Of a stretch of DNA of 64,000 nucleotides, positions 45,487 to 55,132 are shown piece after piece (the first letter of the stretch is position 1; each line of letters begins with the position of its first letter). Below the pieces are notes generated by a model. That model worked only from the letters and a program-made list of their open reading frames with translations, ran no database searches and was not told the origin of the DNA. This DNA is from Dolichospermum sp. FACHB-1091. Lineage in GTDB: Bacteria; Cyanobacteriota; Cyanobacteriia; Cyanobacteriales; Nostocaceae. The translations under genes and the position numbers were made by a program. The stretch covers positions 124,001 through 188,000 of the forward strand of contig NZ_JACJSB010000001.1 of assembly GCF_014697585.1 (NCBI RefSeq). The letters are read 5' to 3'.

Positions 45487-45724
45487 AGGGCTTGCTGATA
45501 GCGTAGCGTGGCGTTAGCCATATAAACCTAAAACCATTTATTAATAAAGGGTTTCGCGGATTTTTACCACAAAGAGGTGCCAGGTTTTGGCTAATGGTGT
45601 CTTAAAATAGGTGCATTTTTCTTTGTCGGATTTGGAAAATTGAGGATATCCAGACAGTTAAAACTGTTCCCTGTTCCCTGTTCCCTGTTCCCTCCCCTCA
45701 CAGACAACTTTTTCAGCAAGCCCT
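45487..45724. mobile_element. 238-bp MITE with 12-bp terminal inverted repeats and ACTT duplication
   Basis: The ends are AGGGCTTGCTGA (45487-45498) and TCAGCAAGCCCT (45713-45724), a perfect 12-bp inverted repeat. ACTT flanks both sides (45483-45486 and 45725-45728), as expected of a 4-bp target duplication. Inside are the GCGTAGCGTGGCGTTAGCC palindrome and a CCCTGTT heptamer array (45664-45693). There is no open frame, so it must be moved by a transposase elsewhere. It abuts the cruP stop codon. Confidence 0.8.
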
Positions 45725-45726
45725 AC

Positions 45727-47268
45727 TTATTCATGATAATCACTACCAGAACCAAACCGCCATTTATCTATTAACCGATGCCAATAATATTGTTTTTCTT
45801 GTGGTAGATTATTAACTAATATTTCTAACATTGGACTTAAAGTAAACAACCTAGTATACACAATTAAATTTACATAATGTAAAATCCAATCTAATAAACT
45901 TAATAAACCCACTTGGGGAATGATTTTTGCAACTAATAAAGGATGAGATAAACCAGTTTTTAACAAAGTTTTTGTTAACGCCCCAAATTGGACAATATCT
46001 TGTAAAAAAGGTTTTAAAACAGGTGTTCCTAACTGCTGCATTTGTGCAAATACGGCCGCGAGTAATTGGTTAATTTGATTGGGGTTAATTTGTTGATTTA
46101 CTCCTACACTCATGGCTTTTTGAAATAGCCAAGTTACACTTAAACTCGGTTGATATGGTTGGAGAATTGCTAAAGATTTGGCAGATAATTGATCAGTTTT
46201 CAATGCTTCTGCAATTCCTACAGTTAACCTTTGTAAATGACGCACCATAGCCCCAAAACCACCAAAACTTAAAGGTGATTGATTTCCGCTACTATCTCCT
46301 ACAAATAAAATCCGATTCCAAGGAGTTTGTAAAGGACTTTGACGATAACTGGGAAAGAAACCAAACAAAGCCCGTTGAAAATTGAGGTGATTAATTTCCA
46401 CACCTTGATATTCTGGTAATAGACGGAAATATTCAGCAAATAAAGTTTCTAAGCTCAATCTTTCTGGTGCTGAATCTAAATAAGTGAACAAATAAGTTGT
46501 TCTCCCGTCTTTAGCGGGAAATGCTTCCCAAAAATATTGACATTGATTTTCCAATGCTGTAAAAGATAATAATAAATCACCAGTTTTATTCTCAGGAAAT
46601 CCTGTAGCACAAGTTCCCACAACTAAACAAAGTGCATCTGGTTTTTTTCCTTGACGTGCTTGTTGGCTAATTGGTGATAAATTTCCCATGACATCTAATA
46701 ACAATTTTCCAGTAAATTGGTTATTGATAATAACTCCATTTTTGTGAATTACTATGTTGCTAAAGGGTGTATTTTCAAATAGTTTTCCTCCAGCATTCAG
46801 AAAGCGAGTTTTTAATGTTTCAAGTAAATAAATAGGACTTATACCAATATTAAGAACATCTTCTACCCAAATTTCCGTACCTCCTGAAAAGCTAACTCGT
46901 GCGGGATTATATTCAGTAACAATAGCCTGGTTTAATTCCGTTTCCGTTAGTAATTCCAATTCCCGAAATACTTTTAATTCTTGGCGAGAAATATTCCATT
47001 CCTGTTCTCTTCCCCGCAAAATTCCCCTTTCTAATAAGGCTACGCGCACACCCCGCACAGCTAAAGCGCAACCAATTAAAATTCCCAAAGTTCCACCGCA
47101 AATAATGACATCAAATTGTAATGATTCTAAATTTTCGGGATTTTCTTGAACTACATTTGGTATGGGTGAGTTATTAGTTCTTAAAGAGGTTAAGATGGTA
47201 TCTGCGCGACGCAAGCCGCCTAAAATATCCCCTGGGAGTTGAGAAAGAATTTCTTCAGTTAGTGACAT
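45727..47268 (-). CDS. cruP: CruP-type lycopene cyclase paralog (FAD-dependent)
   Basis: A 513-residue flavoprotein of the CruA/CruP group. The FAD-binding start is FDVIICGGTLGILIGCALAVRGVRVALLERG, followed by LRGREQEWNISRQEL, the hallmark of CruP proteins of cyanobacteria and plants. A central FVGDSSGNQSPLSFGGFGAMVRHL segment closes the flavin site. Plant and cyanobacterial CruP has little or no lycopene cyclase activity and has been linked to carotenoid homeostasis under oxidative stress. Hydrophobic C-terminal segments suggest membrane association. Its TAA stop overlaps the ACTT duplication of the adjacent MITE, so the insertion ended just outside or at the gene end. Confidence 0.85.
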   Translation of the reverse strand: MSLTEEILSQLPGDILGGLRRADTILTSLRTNNSPIPNVVQENPENLESLQFDVIICGGTLGILIGCALAVRGVRVALLERGILRGREQEWNISRQELKVFRELELLTETELNQAIVTEYNPARVSFSGGTEIWVEDVLNIGISPIYLLETLKTRFLNAGGKLFENTPFSNIVIHKNGVIINNQFTGKLLLDVMGNLSPISQQARQGKKPDALCLVVGTCATGFPENKTGDLLLSFTALENQCQYFWEAFPAKDGRTTYLFTYLDSAPERLSLETLFAEYFRLLPEYQGVEINHLNFQRALFGFFPSYRQSPLQTPWNRILFVGDSSGNQSPLSFGGFGAMVRHLQRLTVGIAEALKTDQLSAKSLAILQPYQPSLSVTWLFQKAMSVGVNQQINPNQINQLLAAVFAQMQQLGTPVLKPFLQDIVQFGALTKTLLKTGLSHPLLVAKIIPQVGLLSLLDWILHYVNLIVYTRLFTLSPMLEILVNNLPQEKQYYWHRLIDKWRFGSGSDYHE

Positions 47269-47602
47269 ATATAGCGATCCTAAATAAGACGTGAATACCT
47301 CTTCTTTCTATACCTTTGTTTCCTCTGTTTCCTCTGTGGTTCGTTCAAAAAAATCCCTTCACAACCCACTGAGGATTGTTATAGAAAATTCCCTTTTCTC
47401 ATTTTCCTTACCTGTCTATCAAATAAGCAACAACTTACAGCGATTTCCAATCATATAAGGTACATCTTAGCACCCCCCTCAATCCCCCCGCAGCGGGGGG
47501 AAGAAAAGGATAAACTTTTGATATTGGAGGGGGTTGGGGGTGGGGTTCTTGTTCCGGGTTTGATGACAATTTGCTGTAAAGGACATTGGAAAAGATTAAC
47601 CA
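47269..47602. other. Spacer with G/C-run palindrome
   Basis: No gene is visible. At 47471-47550 a CCCCCC...GGGGGG hairpin (47484-47500) is followed by a GGAGGGGGTTGGGGGTGGGG run, partly complementary to the preceding CACCCCCCTCAATCC. This looks like a dispersed repeat and could pause polymerase or form a quadruplex on the plus strand. Confidence 0.5.
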
Positions 47603-48499
47603 TTAACCATTACCCATTACCTGTCCTAACCAATTAATAATTTCACTATTAACAACATCTGGAACTTCATCATGGGGACAATGGCCAGCACCAGGAATAG
47701 GCACAATTTTAACATCTTTACCATCTTCCTGTGCTAGTCTATAAATATTCGCCCCTGTAATTGGTGTCCAAGGGTCTTCCTCACCCCAAATTACTAACAA
47801 GGGAAGTTCTAACTTAGGTAATAACTCCTCTGGGCTAGGTCCTGGGGGTGCGGTGAGAATAGAAGCAAAAACAGTTTGCGCTCCTGAGTCACAAGATGGT
47901 ATATATAGTATATCTACAAGTTCATCAGTTACAGCATTGCGATCGCTGTACACTTGATATAATGTGCGTTTGATTTGTGATTTTTGGCGAATACGGTTAA
48001 AAACAAATTTACCTGTAACCGGGTTAGCCACTAACTTGTTAAAAGTCGCCATAAAAACCCGCAGCACAGGGTTTAATTCATGGGGACGGTGACTCAAACC
48101 ACCCGCAGAGTTAATTAACACACCCCCAGCCGCAATTTCAGGATATTCCGTTAAGATAATTAAACTTAGAAGTGCGCCAATAGAATTACCGATAAATATA
48201 GCCGGTGTTTGAATATGTGCATTGTAAAAATCTTTTAATAATTCCGCCCACAATTCCATGGTATAATCCACGGTTGCTTTATCAGAACCTCCAAAGCCCA
48301 ACAAGTCTAAAGCAAACACCCGATAACCAGCCGCAGCCAAAACCGGGATATTTTTTCGCCAATGACCAATGGAAGCCCCAAAACCATGAATAAGTACCAA
48401 GGATTGACCTGTACCCATAACTGTATATTGAATTTTGTGATTTCGCCAAGTCCAAACCTGTTTTTCTAATGTCTGTAAATATTGGGTTGTAATTGTCAT
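47603..48499 (-). CDS. Alpha/beta hydrolase
   Basis: A 298-residue alpha/beta-fold hydrolase with oxyanion motif LIHGFGAS (36-43), nucleophile Ser106 in GNSIGA, acid Asp in WGEEDPWTP and catalytic His in PGAGHCPHDEVPD. RVFALDLLGFGGSDK is typical of the family. It resembles plant/cyanobacterial hydrolases related to pheophytinase and haloperoxidase-like enzymes; the substrate is not evident. It lies upstream of cruP on the same strand but 334 bases away across a palindrome, so an operon is doubtful. Confidence 0.85.
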   Translation of the reverse strand: MTITTQYLQTLEKQVWTWRNHKIQYTVMGTGQSLVLIHGFGASIGHWRKNIPVLAAAGYRVFALDLLGFGGSDKATVDYTMELWAELLKDFYNAHIQTPAIFIGNSIGALLSLIILTEYPEIAAGGVLINSAGGLSHRPHELNPVLRVFMATFNKLVANPVTGKFVFNRIRQKSQIKRTLYQVYSDRNAVTDELVDILYIPSCDSGAQTVFASILTAPPGPSPEELLPKLELPLLVIWGEEDPWTPITGANIYRLAQEDGKDVKIVPIPGAGHCPHDEVPDVVNSEIINWLGQVMGNG

Positions 48500-48835
48500 T
48501 TGTAAAAATTCCAGTGTAAATTTCCAGTTTATTTATGATTATCAGTTGTCAATTGTAGCTTAGGTAGAAAGACAGGGAAACCTTCACGACTTGGTTGGGT
48601 TTCGTTCTTCAACCCAACCTACACAATTTCATATAGGACTTACCCATGAGTCACGGAATAACGAACCACTTCAGGCACAGAGAACACAGAGAAATGAGGG
48701 TTTGAGGAATATTTTGCGTAAGTCCTGTCATAGTTGTAATTGTCATTTTTGAAAATTTCAGTGTAAGTTTGCGGGTTATTTACTTATAATTGTCAATTAT
48801 CATTAGTTTGTTTGCTAGGTGTGAGCTAAAATACC
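48500..48835. other. Spacer with GGTTGGGTT palindrome
   Basis: No gene. GGTTGGGTT and AACCCAACC form a stem at 48595-48623. Two stretches with TGTAATTGTCAT and AATTTCAGTGTAA (48490-48525 and 48735-48770) are near-duplicates. Confidence 0.5.
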
Positions 48836-50305
48836 ATGAATCCCATTAAATTAACTTATTGGAGTCAGCTAGTTATTGCAACTGCTTCTATTATCGCATT
48901 ATCGCCTATAACTTCGGCATTAGCATTATCAAAACTGTCTTCTTTGTATACATCAAATCTGAGTTATTCATCAGACAAGCCAGTTTTAGCGGATAAATCT
49001 GACGGTGGAGCAGTCGAAATTCCTGTTCCCGCAAATTTTTCCCCAGTCAAAAAACCGGCATTCACCCTTTATATATGGCAACCCGGTGGTAGGATCTCAG
49101 AAGTAACAGCCCGCATTTCTATAAAAATTAAATATGGCGACAAATACCGCCAAGAAAGATTTTTGGGCGATTATAAATATAGGATGAAGCAAAAAGCCAA
49201 TTTTGTCAACGGATTTAAATTAGGCGATCTTATAGTTGTTCGTTTGTATGATACCACAAATCGCTTTATTGGCTACAGTGAATTTGCGGTTTTACCGGAA
49301 AATACTGTGGTTAACCTGATTTTATCAGCTAATCCCACAGAAGATCAAGTAGTCCGCACCTTTTATGGTGCTGATATTAACAATGATAGCATTGTTGATG
49401 ATGATACTACCAAATACGATTACTTCACCCAAGTTAATCACCAAAAAGTTACTTTCCTCAGCGGTTCGGAAAATATCAATATTACTCAATACCAAGCAGC
49501 GGGATTTTCTCAAGTTCCCACAACGGGCGCTTATCCTATCTTCCTAAATTATGTTGTTGGTAAATCTATCAATATCCTTGGTTCTAACCTAGCACAAGCC
49601 TTAACAGTTCCCCCTGGCAGTGTAACGCAGTTGACGCAAATTCAGGAAAATTCCAGTTTTGAACTGGGACAGCTATTAAGTAAATATCGGCGGATAGGTG
49701 TAGCTAAAGGTATTAAAGTATCATTTTCTGATATCTCCAAAGACTATTGGGCTAAAGAATATATTAGCGAATTGGCAGCAATGGAAGTAATTGGTGGCTT
49801 TCCTGATGGTTCTTTTCGTCCTAACGCACCAGTGACCCGTGGTGAATTGGCTGTCCTTTTACAAAAAGTATTTATTAAAAGTAAAATCCGTAAGGCGATC
49901 GCTTTTAAAGATATTCCTCCGCGACATTGGGCTTATAATGCTATTCAAGAAACTTATGCAATGGGCTTTTTTAACACTCTTGGTAGTAAAAAATTCAACC
50001 CTAGTCAAAAGCTGACCCGTTTAGACGTTTTTATCACCTTAGCTAAAGGACTGAATTATAAATTTACTGGTTCTACAGACAATATCCTTTCAGTTTATAG
50101 CGATGCTTCTACGATTAAAAGCGAACATCGTAATTTTATAGCTGCCTTAACAGAAAATAGTATAATAGTCAACTATCCAAATGTAAAATTGCTGAATACT
50201 AAAAAAGTTGCCACCAGAGCAGATATATGTGCTTTATTGTACAGGACAATGATCAGTAATGGTGAAGCAGTAGATTTCCCCTCAAAATATACTGTGAAAA
50301 TTTGA
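48836..50305 (+). CDS. SLH-domain exported protein
   Basis: A 489-residue protein with a Sec signal peptide (SQLVIATASIIALSPITSALAL). Residues about 50-285 form a beta-rich domain of unknown type (EIPVPANFSPVKKPAFTLYIWQPGGRISEVTA...). Three SLH modules follow: FSDISKDYWAKEYISELAAMEVIGGFPDGSFRP...; FKDIPPRHWAYNAIQETYAMGFF...; and a degenerate third (VYSDASTIKSEHRNFIAALTEN). SLH modules usually bind peptidoglycan-linked polymer, here in the periplasm. Unlike SLH porins, no long beta-barrel part is obvious. ATG 48836 gives a normal signal peptide. Confidence 0.85.
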   Translation: MNPIKLTYWSQLVIATASIIALSPITSALALSKLSSLYTSNLSYSSDKPVLADKSDGGAVEIPVPANFSPVKKPAFTLYIWQPGGRISEVTARISIKIKYGDKYRQERFLGDYKYRMKQKANFVNGFKLGDLIVVRLYDTTNRFIGYSEFAVLPENTVVNLILSANPTEDQVVRTFYGADINNDSIVDDDTTKYDYFTQVNHQKVTFLSGSENINITQYQAAGFSQVPTTGAYPIFLNYVVGKSINILGSNLAQALTVPPGSVTQLTQIQENSSFELGQLLSKYRRIGVAKGIKVSFSDISKDYWAKEYISELAAMEVIGGFPDGSFRPNAPVTRGELAVLLQKVFIKSKIRKAIAFKDIPPRHWAYNAIQETYAMGFFNTLGSKKFNPSQKLTRLDVFITLAKGLNYKFTGSTDNILSVYSDASTIKSEHRNFIAALTENSIIVNYPNVKLLNTKKVATRADICALLYRTMISNGEAVDFPSKYTVKI

Positions 50306-50797
50306 AACAGAGCCTCTAATTCCTTCTCCCAGCGCGACTCCAGTTTTGACACTTTTAGCTAGGTCGGATAACACTGGATTTGTCCCGCTATTGGACTGTT
50401 ATTGCTTCCATAAACCCTAATTAGTCAAAAGACATGATCTGATCCTGATTTTTGCCTGTTTGATAAAATTTCCCCAGTTAATCAGGATAAAAGTGTAACT
50501 GTTTTGTCCCTTTTTCTGGCTAGTCTAGCCCCGTAATTGCTTGTTTATTGGGGGTATTTTTAATAGAAAAAGGCAATATTACGGGTATTTGGTTAAAAAA
50601 TGCTGTCATAATCAAGCTATTTCGATCAAGAAAACTGCAACTTTTATGTCCCATTTAATTAATTTACACCTCTAGACAGAAGTTATTTTATTTAATATAA
50701 TCCAGTTGGGCAATAAACAAGTAAAACATTCAAGTAAAACATTTCGGTTACAGTTTTTCTGCATTTTTAAACTTTTTAAACCAAGGAGAATACCAAC
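50306..50797 (+). other. Spacer carrying the promoter of the GG-leader peptide gene
   Basis: No gene is seen before 50798. Apart from the promoter at 50673-50701, it contains a GGCTAGTCTAGCCC palindrome near 50518 and otherwise unremarkable AT-rich DNA. Confidence 0.5.
50673..50701 (+). promoter_or_regulatory. Sigma70-type promoter for the GG-leader peptide
   Basis: TAGACA (50673-50678, five of six matches to TTGACA), a 17-base spacer and a consensus TATAAT (50696-50701). Transcription should begin near 50708, giving a leader of about 90 bases. Confidence 0.65.
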
Positions 50798-51001
50798 ATG
50801 GCTCGCATTCAAATTGCTGACTTAGCACAGGTTCAAACTGAATTCAATGAATTGTCTGATTTGGAACTTGAGGCTATTATAGGGGGGGTGAACCCGCAGC
50901 TGTTTCCACTAGCTGTTGCATTTATTCAAGCACTTTATACCCGTCTCTCCCCAGCATACCGCTTAACGGTCAAAGGACTTATTTTACAGTTTATGAGCTA
51001 G
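50798..51001 (+). CDS. Double-glycine leader peptide (bacteriocin- or signal-like)
   Basis: A 67-residue precursor. Residues 1-30 form a leader ending LSDLELEAIIGG, which fits the LSxxELxxIxGG consensus position for position. Cleavage after Gly30 would release a 37-residue, hydrophobic, mildly basic core (VNPQLFPLAVAFIQALYTRL...), with no cysteine, so no disulphide or lanthionine is expected. C39-type peptidase ABC transporters cut and export such peptides; none is in the window. AAGGAG at 50783 stands 9 bases before the ATG. With its own promoter and terminator it is a complete single-gene unit. Antimicrobial versus signalling use is open. Confidence 0.8.
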   Translation: MARIQIADLAQVQTEFNELSDLELEAIIGGVNPQLFPLAVAFIQALYTRLSPAYRLTVKGLILQFMS

Positions 51002-51063
51002 TGCTCAACCAGGCTTGATCAATAAGACACAAGATTACATAAAGCTGTAATTATCTCGTACTA

Positions 51064-51113
51064 GGACATATATCCCCCAATTATCAAAAAATTCAGGGAT
51101 ATATGTCCTTTTT
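51064..51113 (+). terminator. Rho-independent terminator of the GG-leader peptide gene
   Basis: A perfect 13-bp stem pairs GGACATATATCCC (51064-51076) with GGGATATATGTCC (51096-51108), followed by TTTTT. Confidence 0.85.
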
Positions 51114-51282
51114 ACGGATATGGTGATTTTTTCTCGTTTCCTCGTTCCTCGTTCCCAGACTCTGACTGGGAATGCTATTTAGAGGCTCTGACTCCAGACA
51201 AGTAGGGTGCGTTAGCGATAGTAACGCACCATTAATCAAATTTAGAGTGCGTTGCTTTGCCTAACGCCCCCTACAATTAGTA

Positions 51283-51411
51283 TATTATTTTCTGAAATTC
51301 CCTAATTTAATTGACTCCTAACCTAAATTGGATATTTATAAAGCATTAGTTGGTCATTTTTTATTTACTCTGGTGAAAACAGACCCAGAGTGGTTACACA
51401 AACAAACTATT
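51283..51411 (+). pseudogene. Duplicated upstream region and first 28 codons of pyrD
   Basis: These 129 bases match 55111-55379 once a 138-bp element plus a 2-bp TA are removed from the latter; the lengths agree exactly (269 = 129 + 140). The coding part (51328-51411, TTG start, [13 protein letters not shown]...) appears identical to pyrD; the upstream part differs at about three bases. After 51411 the similarity stops, so this is a dead fragment. Confidence 0.9.
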
Positions 51412-51422
51412 TCCTCGTTTTC

Positions 51423-51451
51423 CTCGTTCCCAGTCAGAGACTGGGAACGAG
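51423..51451. repeat. Palindrome CTCGTTCCCAGTC-AGA-GACTGGGAACGAG
   Basis: A perfect 13-bp stem with a 3-base loop directly follows the pyrD fragment. A degenerate relative (CGTTCCCAGACTCTGACTGGGAA) lies near 51150-51172. Confidence 0.7.
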
Positions 51452-51711
51452 AAATCCCTGTTTTCATCCTTGAATCATAAATATCCTGATTCTGACAGTA
51501 TAGTTATAGCTTTTTTGATCTTGTATAAACTGTTTACTGTTTGTATGTTATATAATAAAGTCGTTTCAGTCTAAGTCCATTTGGGGAAAGCTTTTTTGTG
51601 GTCTGCACTTCAACAAGCTCAGACACAATAAACTAGGAATTTCAGCCTCGACAGTGTTTAAGTCTTAAAATCTGACAATTTTACTGTTTTTTAACTTAAA
51701 AGGCGAAAAAA

Positions 51712-54700
51712 ATGACTCAAAATCAGAATTACATCAATAATCTTCTGAATCCAGCCATTCCTGGCGTTTATGATACCTTATTTGAATATGCTTGTTCTCA
51801 GAATTTCTGGACAATATTAGGGACAGCTTTCGGGTCTAGTTACAATCGCTTACAAGCAGAGTCTATTCTTGCTCAGTGGAAATCAAAAAATTTCAGTGCT
51901 TTACCAAATATTCAAGTCGTTAGTGGTACAGTGCTAGGGAACGCAAGAGGAGGCTATGCTGCAACTCAGAATAAGATTTATCTATCTGATACTTTTCTCA
52001 ATACTGCCACTGTAAACGAAATTCAGGCTATTCTTTTAGAAGAAATTGGGCATTATTTAGACGCTCAAATCAACCTCACAGACACCAGAGGAGATGAAGG
52101 TGAATATTTCTCTGCTTTAGTGCGTGGTGTATCTGTAAGTGCTACGGAAATAAATCGTATCCAAAATGAAAATGATCATCGGACTATTACCCCAAATAGC
52201 CAAAATATTGCCATTGAAGAAGCGGGAATTACCCTCTATGAGACAGTTAAGTTAACTACTTTGGGAAGTGGTTCTTTTAAGTCTTCTGGTAGTAATTACG
52301 TTTGGGTAACTACCAAGGGAGCAAATTCTGTTCTTAACCTCTACAACGGCACAACAACGTTACCAATTGCCAATATTGCCTATGATATTGTTACAACCGA
52401 CAATGACAATATTCCTAGTAATGGTAGTAATAATAATACTATTACAGGTAATAATAATGTTATTACAGGTAGTAATAATACTATTACAGGTAGTAATAAT
52501 GTTGTTATAAGTAATATTGCTATACGCGCCAGTTACAATATTTCTGGTAATACAGTGGTTTATGCCAAAAAAGATGGTAACGACTACGAAATTTATCGTT
52601 ACAGTGGTGGCACAACAACCAAACTGACCAATAACACAATTAACGACTACGCACCTCAGATTGCTGGTAATAATGTCCTCTGGTATGCTAATGATGGCAC
52701 GGATGTGGAAATATTCCGCAATAATGGCACAACCACAACTCAACTTACCAATAACGACACAGACGAGAGGGATTTAAAACTATCAGGTAGTAATGCTGTC
52801 TGGGTTGGTTCGGATGGTAATGACTACGAAATTTATCTGAACAACGGAACTACTACAACTCAACTGACAAACAACACCACCGACGATTATAGTCCTGTTA
52901 TTTCTGATAATAAGGTGGCCTGGTTTAACTGGAATGGTACGGCAGAAAACTTGTTTTTCTACAATGGCACAACCACTACCCAAATTACCAATAACATTGA
53001 GGTTTATAATCCACTAGTTTCTGGAGATCAGGTTGTCTACTCTAAATATGATGGCACAAATTATTCTCTTGAGCTTTACAATGGTACTACTAACACCACA
53101 ACCCAACTAGCCAGTCAGTTGTGGTCACAAGGAAACTTTAAGATTGATGGTAATTGGGTTGTTTGGGTAGATACAACAACAAATAGTAATAGTTATCCTA
53201 GTTACACATTGAAACTCTACAATGGAACTTCCACTGTATCATTGAGTAATAATTCAGACATTTCTGGTTTATATTCATACATTTCTGATTTCACTGTTGC
53301 CAATAACAAGGTGGCATGGGCAGAAATTAGTTATAGTGGTATCAGTAACACCAATAATATCTTTCTTTACGATGGCACAACCACTACCCAAATTGACGCA
53401 GGTACTGATAGCACTTATAACTTAAACATTGTTGGTAATAGTGTTCTGTCAATACGAAACAATGACTTATACATTACCCAACCTTCAACAAAGCCTAGTT
53501 TAAGTATCAATAGTGTCACAGTAACAGAAGGGCAAACCTCCCCACAAAATGCGGTTTTAACCGTCACCCTTTCTGCGGCCAGTACAACCACTGTAACTGT
53601 CCAATATGCCACCAGCTCCTTCTATTTAGGAGCTTCTCCGGGTGATGACTACACTCCCACTACAGGTACACTGACTTTTAACGCTGGGGAAACCACAAAG
53701 ACTATTAACGTCCCCATTTTGGATGATAACTTTTCAGAATCTGATAAAACCTTTAACGTCACACTTTCCAATCCTACGGATGCTGTGTTGATACCAGGAC
53801 AAAATATAGGCATAGTAACTATTAGTGACACTTTACAATCTAGTGCTACTACTACCCTACCCGCAGGTGTAGAAAACCTGACTTTGACCGGAACTGGGAA
53901 TATTAACGGTACTGGCAACATTAACAATAACACTATCCAGGGCAACAGCGGCAATAATATCTTAGATGGTGGGACTGGAAGTGATGATTTGTCTGGTGGT
54001 GCAGGTAACGATACCTTAAATGGTGGGACTGGAAGTGATTATTTGTCTGGTGGTGCAGGTAATGATACTTACATCGTAGACAATGTTAGTGATTCCATTC
54101 AAGAAGATGCCAACGCAGGTACAGATACAATTCGATCTAGTATCACCTTGAGTATTGCCACGTTGACAAACATTGAAAACCTGACTTTAACGGGAACAAC
54201 CGGAATTAACGGTACTGGTAATGCAGGTAATAACGTCATTACTGGTAATACTGGTAATAACACTATAGATGGTGGTGCAGGTAATGATACCTTAGATGGT
54301 GGATTAGGTACAGATACCTTGATTGGTGGTGCGGGTAATGACATTTATATTGTTGATACCAGCACTGACACTATTACCGAAAATGCCAACGCAGGTACAG
54401 ATACAATTCGATCTAGTATCACCTGGAGTATTGCCACGTTGACAAACATCGAAAACCTGACTTTAACGGGAACAACCGCAATTAACGGTACTGGTAATGC
54501 AGGTAATAACGTCATTACTGGTAACAGTGCTAATAACACTATAGATGGTGGTGCAGGTGATGACATCCTAACCGGAGGGCTTGGAAAAGATACTCTAACT
54601 GGAGGGTTGGGAGTAGACCGTTTTGACTACCGCACTTTAGCTCATTCTGTTTTCAGTAACTTTGATGTGATTACAGACTTCAATGCTACTGCTAATAATG

Positions 54701-54969
54701 ATTTATTCCTTGTTTCCACTGCCCGCAGCGTATTTTCTAATGTGGGATCTGTGCCAACACTGAATACAACGGAAATTGCAGCTAAGTTAACCAATACTGC
54801 CTTTGTAGCTAACTCCGCTGCTCAATTTACCTTTGGTGCTGGTGCTAGTATCCGTAGTTTTGTCGCTATTAATGATGGAACGGCAGGATTTAGTGCTGCT
54901 ACTGATGCTATTATTGAGGTGACGGGCTTAACGGGGACTTTAGCATTAGCTAATTTTGTCACAGTTTAG
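51712..54969 (+). CDS. RTX protein with metalloprotease-like N-domain, TolB-like propeller and Calx-beta
   Basis: A 1085-residue protein. Residues 1-180 resemble a cyanobacterial N-domain with EIQAILLEEIGHYLDAQINLTDTRGDEGEYFSALV, where EEIGH stands in place of HExxH. A low-complexity NNTITGNNNVITGS linker follows. About 270-575 hold TolB-like propeller blades (DGNDYEIYLNNGTTTTQLTNN). About 590-700 is one Calx-beta domain. About 720-940 hold RTX nonapeptides (GGAGNDTLDGGLGTDTLIGG) in two duplicated blocks. The last 145 residues form the usual RTX terminal domain. Without a signal peptide, type I secretion is expected. It shares the Calx-beta/RTX C-terminal style with the giant protein. RBS is AAGGCG. 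Confidence 0.88.
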   Translation: MTQNQNYINNLLNPAIPGVYDTLFEYACSQNFWTILGTAFGSSYNRLQAESILAQWKSKNFSALPNIQVVSGTVLGNARGGYAATQNKIYLSDTFLNTATVNEIQAILLEEIGHYLDAQINLTDTRGDEGEYFSALVRGVSVSATEINRIQNENDHRTITPNSQNIAIEEAGITLYETVKLTTLGSGSFKSSGSNYVWVTTKGANSVLNLYNGTTTLPIANIAYDIVTTDNDNIPSNGSNNNTITGNNNVITGSNNTITGSNNVVISNIAIRASYNISGNTVVYAKKDGNDYEIYRYSGGTTTKLTNNTINDYAPQIAGNNVLWYANDGTDVEIFRNNGTTTTQLTNNDTDERDLKLSGSNAVWVGSDGNDYEIYLNNGTTTTQLTNNTTDDYSPVISDNKVAWFNWNGTAENLFFYNGTTTTQITNNIEVYNPLVSGDQVVYSKYDGTNYSLELYNGTTNTTTQLASQLWSQGNFKIDGNWVVWVDTTTNSNSYPSYTLKLYNGTSTVSLSNNSDISGLYSYISDFTVANNKVAWAEISYSGISNTNNIFLYDGTTTTQIDAGTDSTYNLNIVGNSVLSIRNNDLYITQPSTKPSLSINSVTVTEGQTSPQNAVLTVTLSAASTTTVTVQYATSSFYLGASPGDDYTPTTGTLTFNAGETTKTINVPILDDNFSESDKTFNVTLSNPTDAVLIPGQNIGIVTISDTLQSSATTTLPAGVENLTLTGTGNINGTGNINNNTIQGNSGNNILDGGTGSDDLSGGAGNDTLNGGTGSDYLSGGAGNDTYIVDNVSDSIQEDANAGTDTIRSSITLSIATLTNIENLTLTGTTGINGTGNAGNNVITGNTGNNTIDGGAGNDTLDGGLGTDTLIGGAGNDIYIVDTSTDTITENANAGTDTIRSSITWSIATLTNIENLTLTGTTAINGTGNAGNNVITGNSANNTIDGGAGDDILTGGLGKDTLTGGLGVDRFDYRTLAHSVFSNFDVITDFNATANNDLFLVSTARSVFSNVGSVPTLNTTEIAAKLTNTAFVANSAAQFTFGAGASIRSFVAINDGTAGFSAATDAIIEVTGLTGTLALANFVTV

Positions 54970-55019
54970 TTAATAGACATCAGGTGAATATTTAATGTGC
55001 GTAACCTGAAACCCTTGTA

Positions 55020-55041
55020 GAGACGTTCCATGGAACGTCTC
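55020..55041. repeat. Perfect GAGACG...CGTCTC palindrome
   Basis: GAGACGTTCCA (55020-55030) is followed directly by its complement TGGAACGTCTC (55031-55041). It is 50 bases after the RTX stop and belongs to the family seen at 16182 and 60479. Confidence 0.7.
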
Positions 55042-55132
55042 CACCCTTGACCGGAGATGAGGCAAAATATCTCTGAAATTCTCTTGCCTTTGTGATTTGT
55101 GCGTAAGTCCTATTATTTTCTGAAATTCCCTA

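Larger units (their letters stand above)
51114..51711. other. Repeat and duplication zone before the second RTX gene
   Basis: No intact gene. It contains GTGCGTTAGCG...TAACGCACC (51207-51232), the pyrD fragment at 51283-51411, the GTTCCCAGTC palindrome at 51423-51451, and a TATAAT at 51551-51556 that may serve the RTX gene. Confidence 0.6.

Noticed and set aside
52010-52080. Active HExxH metalloprotease in the second RTX protein
   Set aside because: The motif reads EEIGH, not HExGH; without the first His a zinc protease cannot be claimed.
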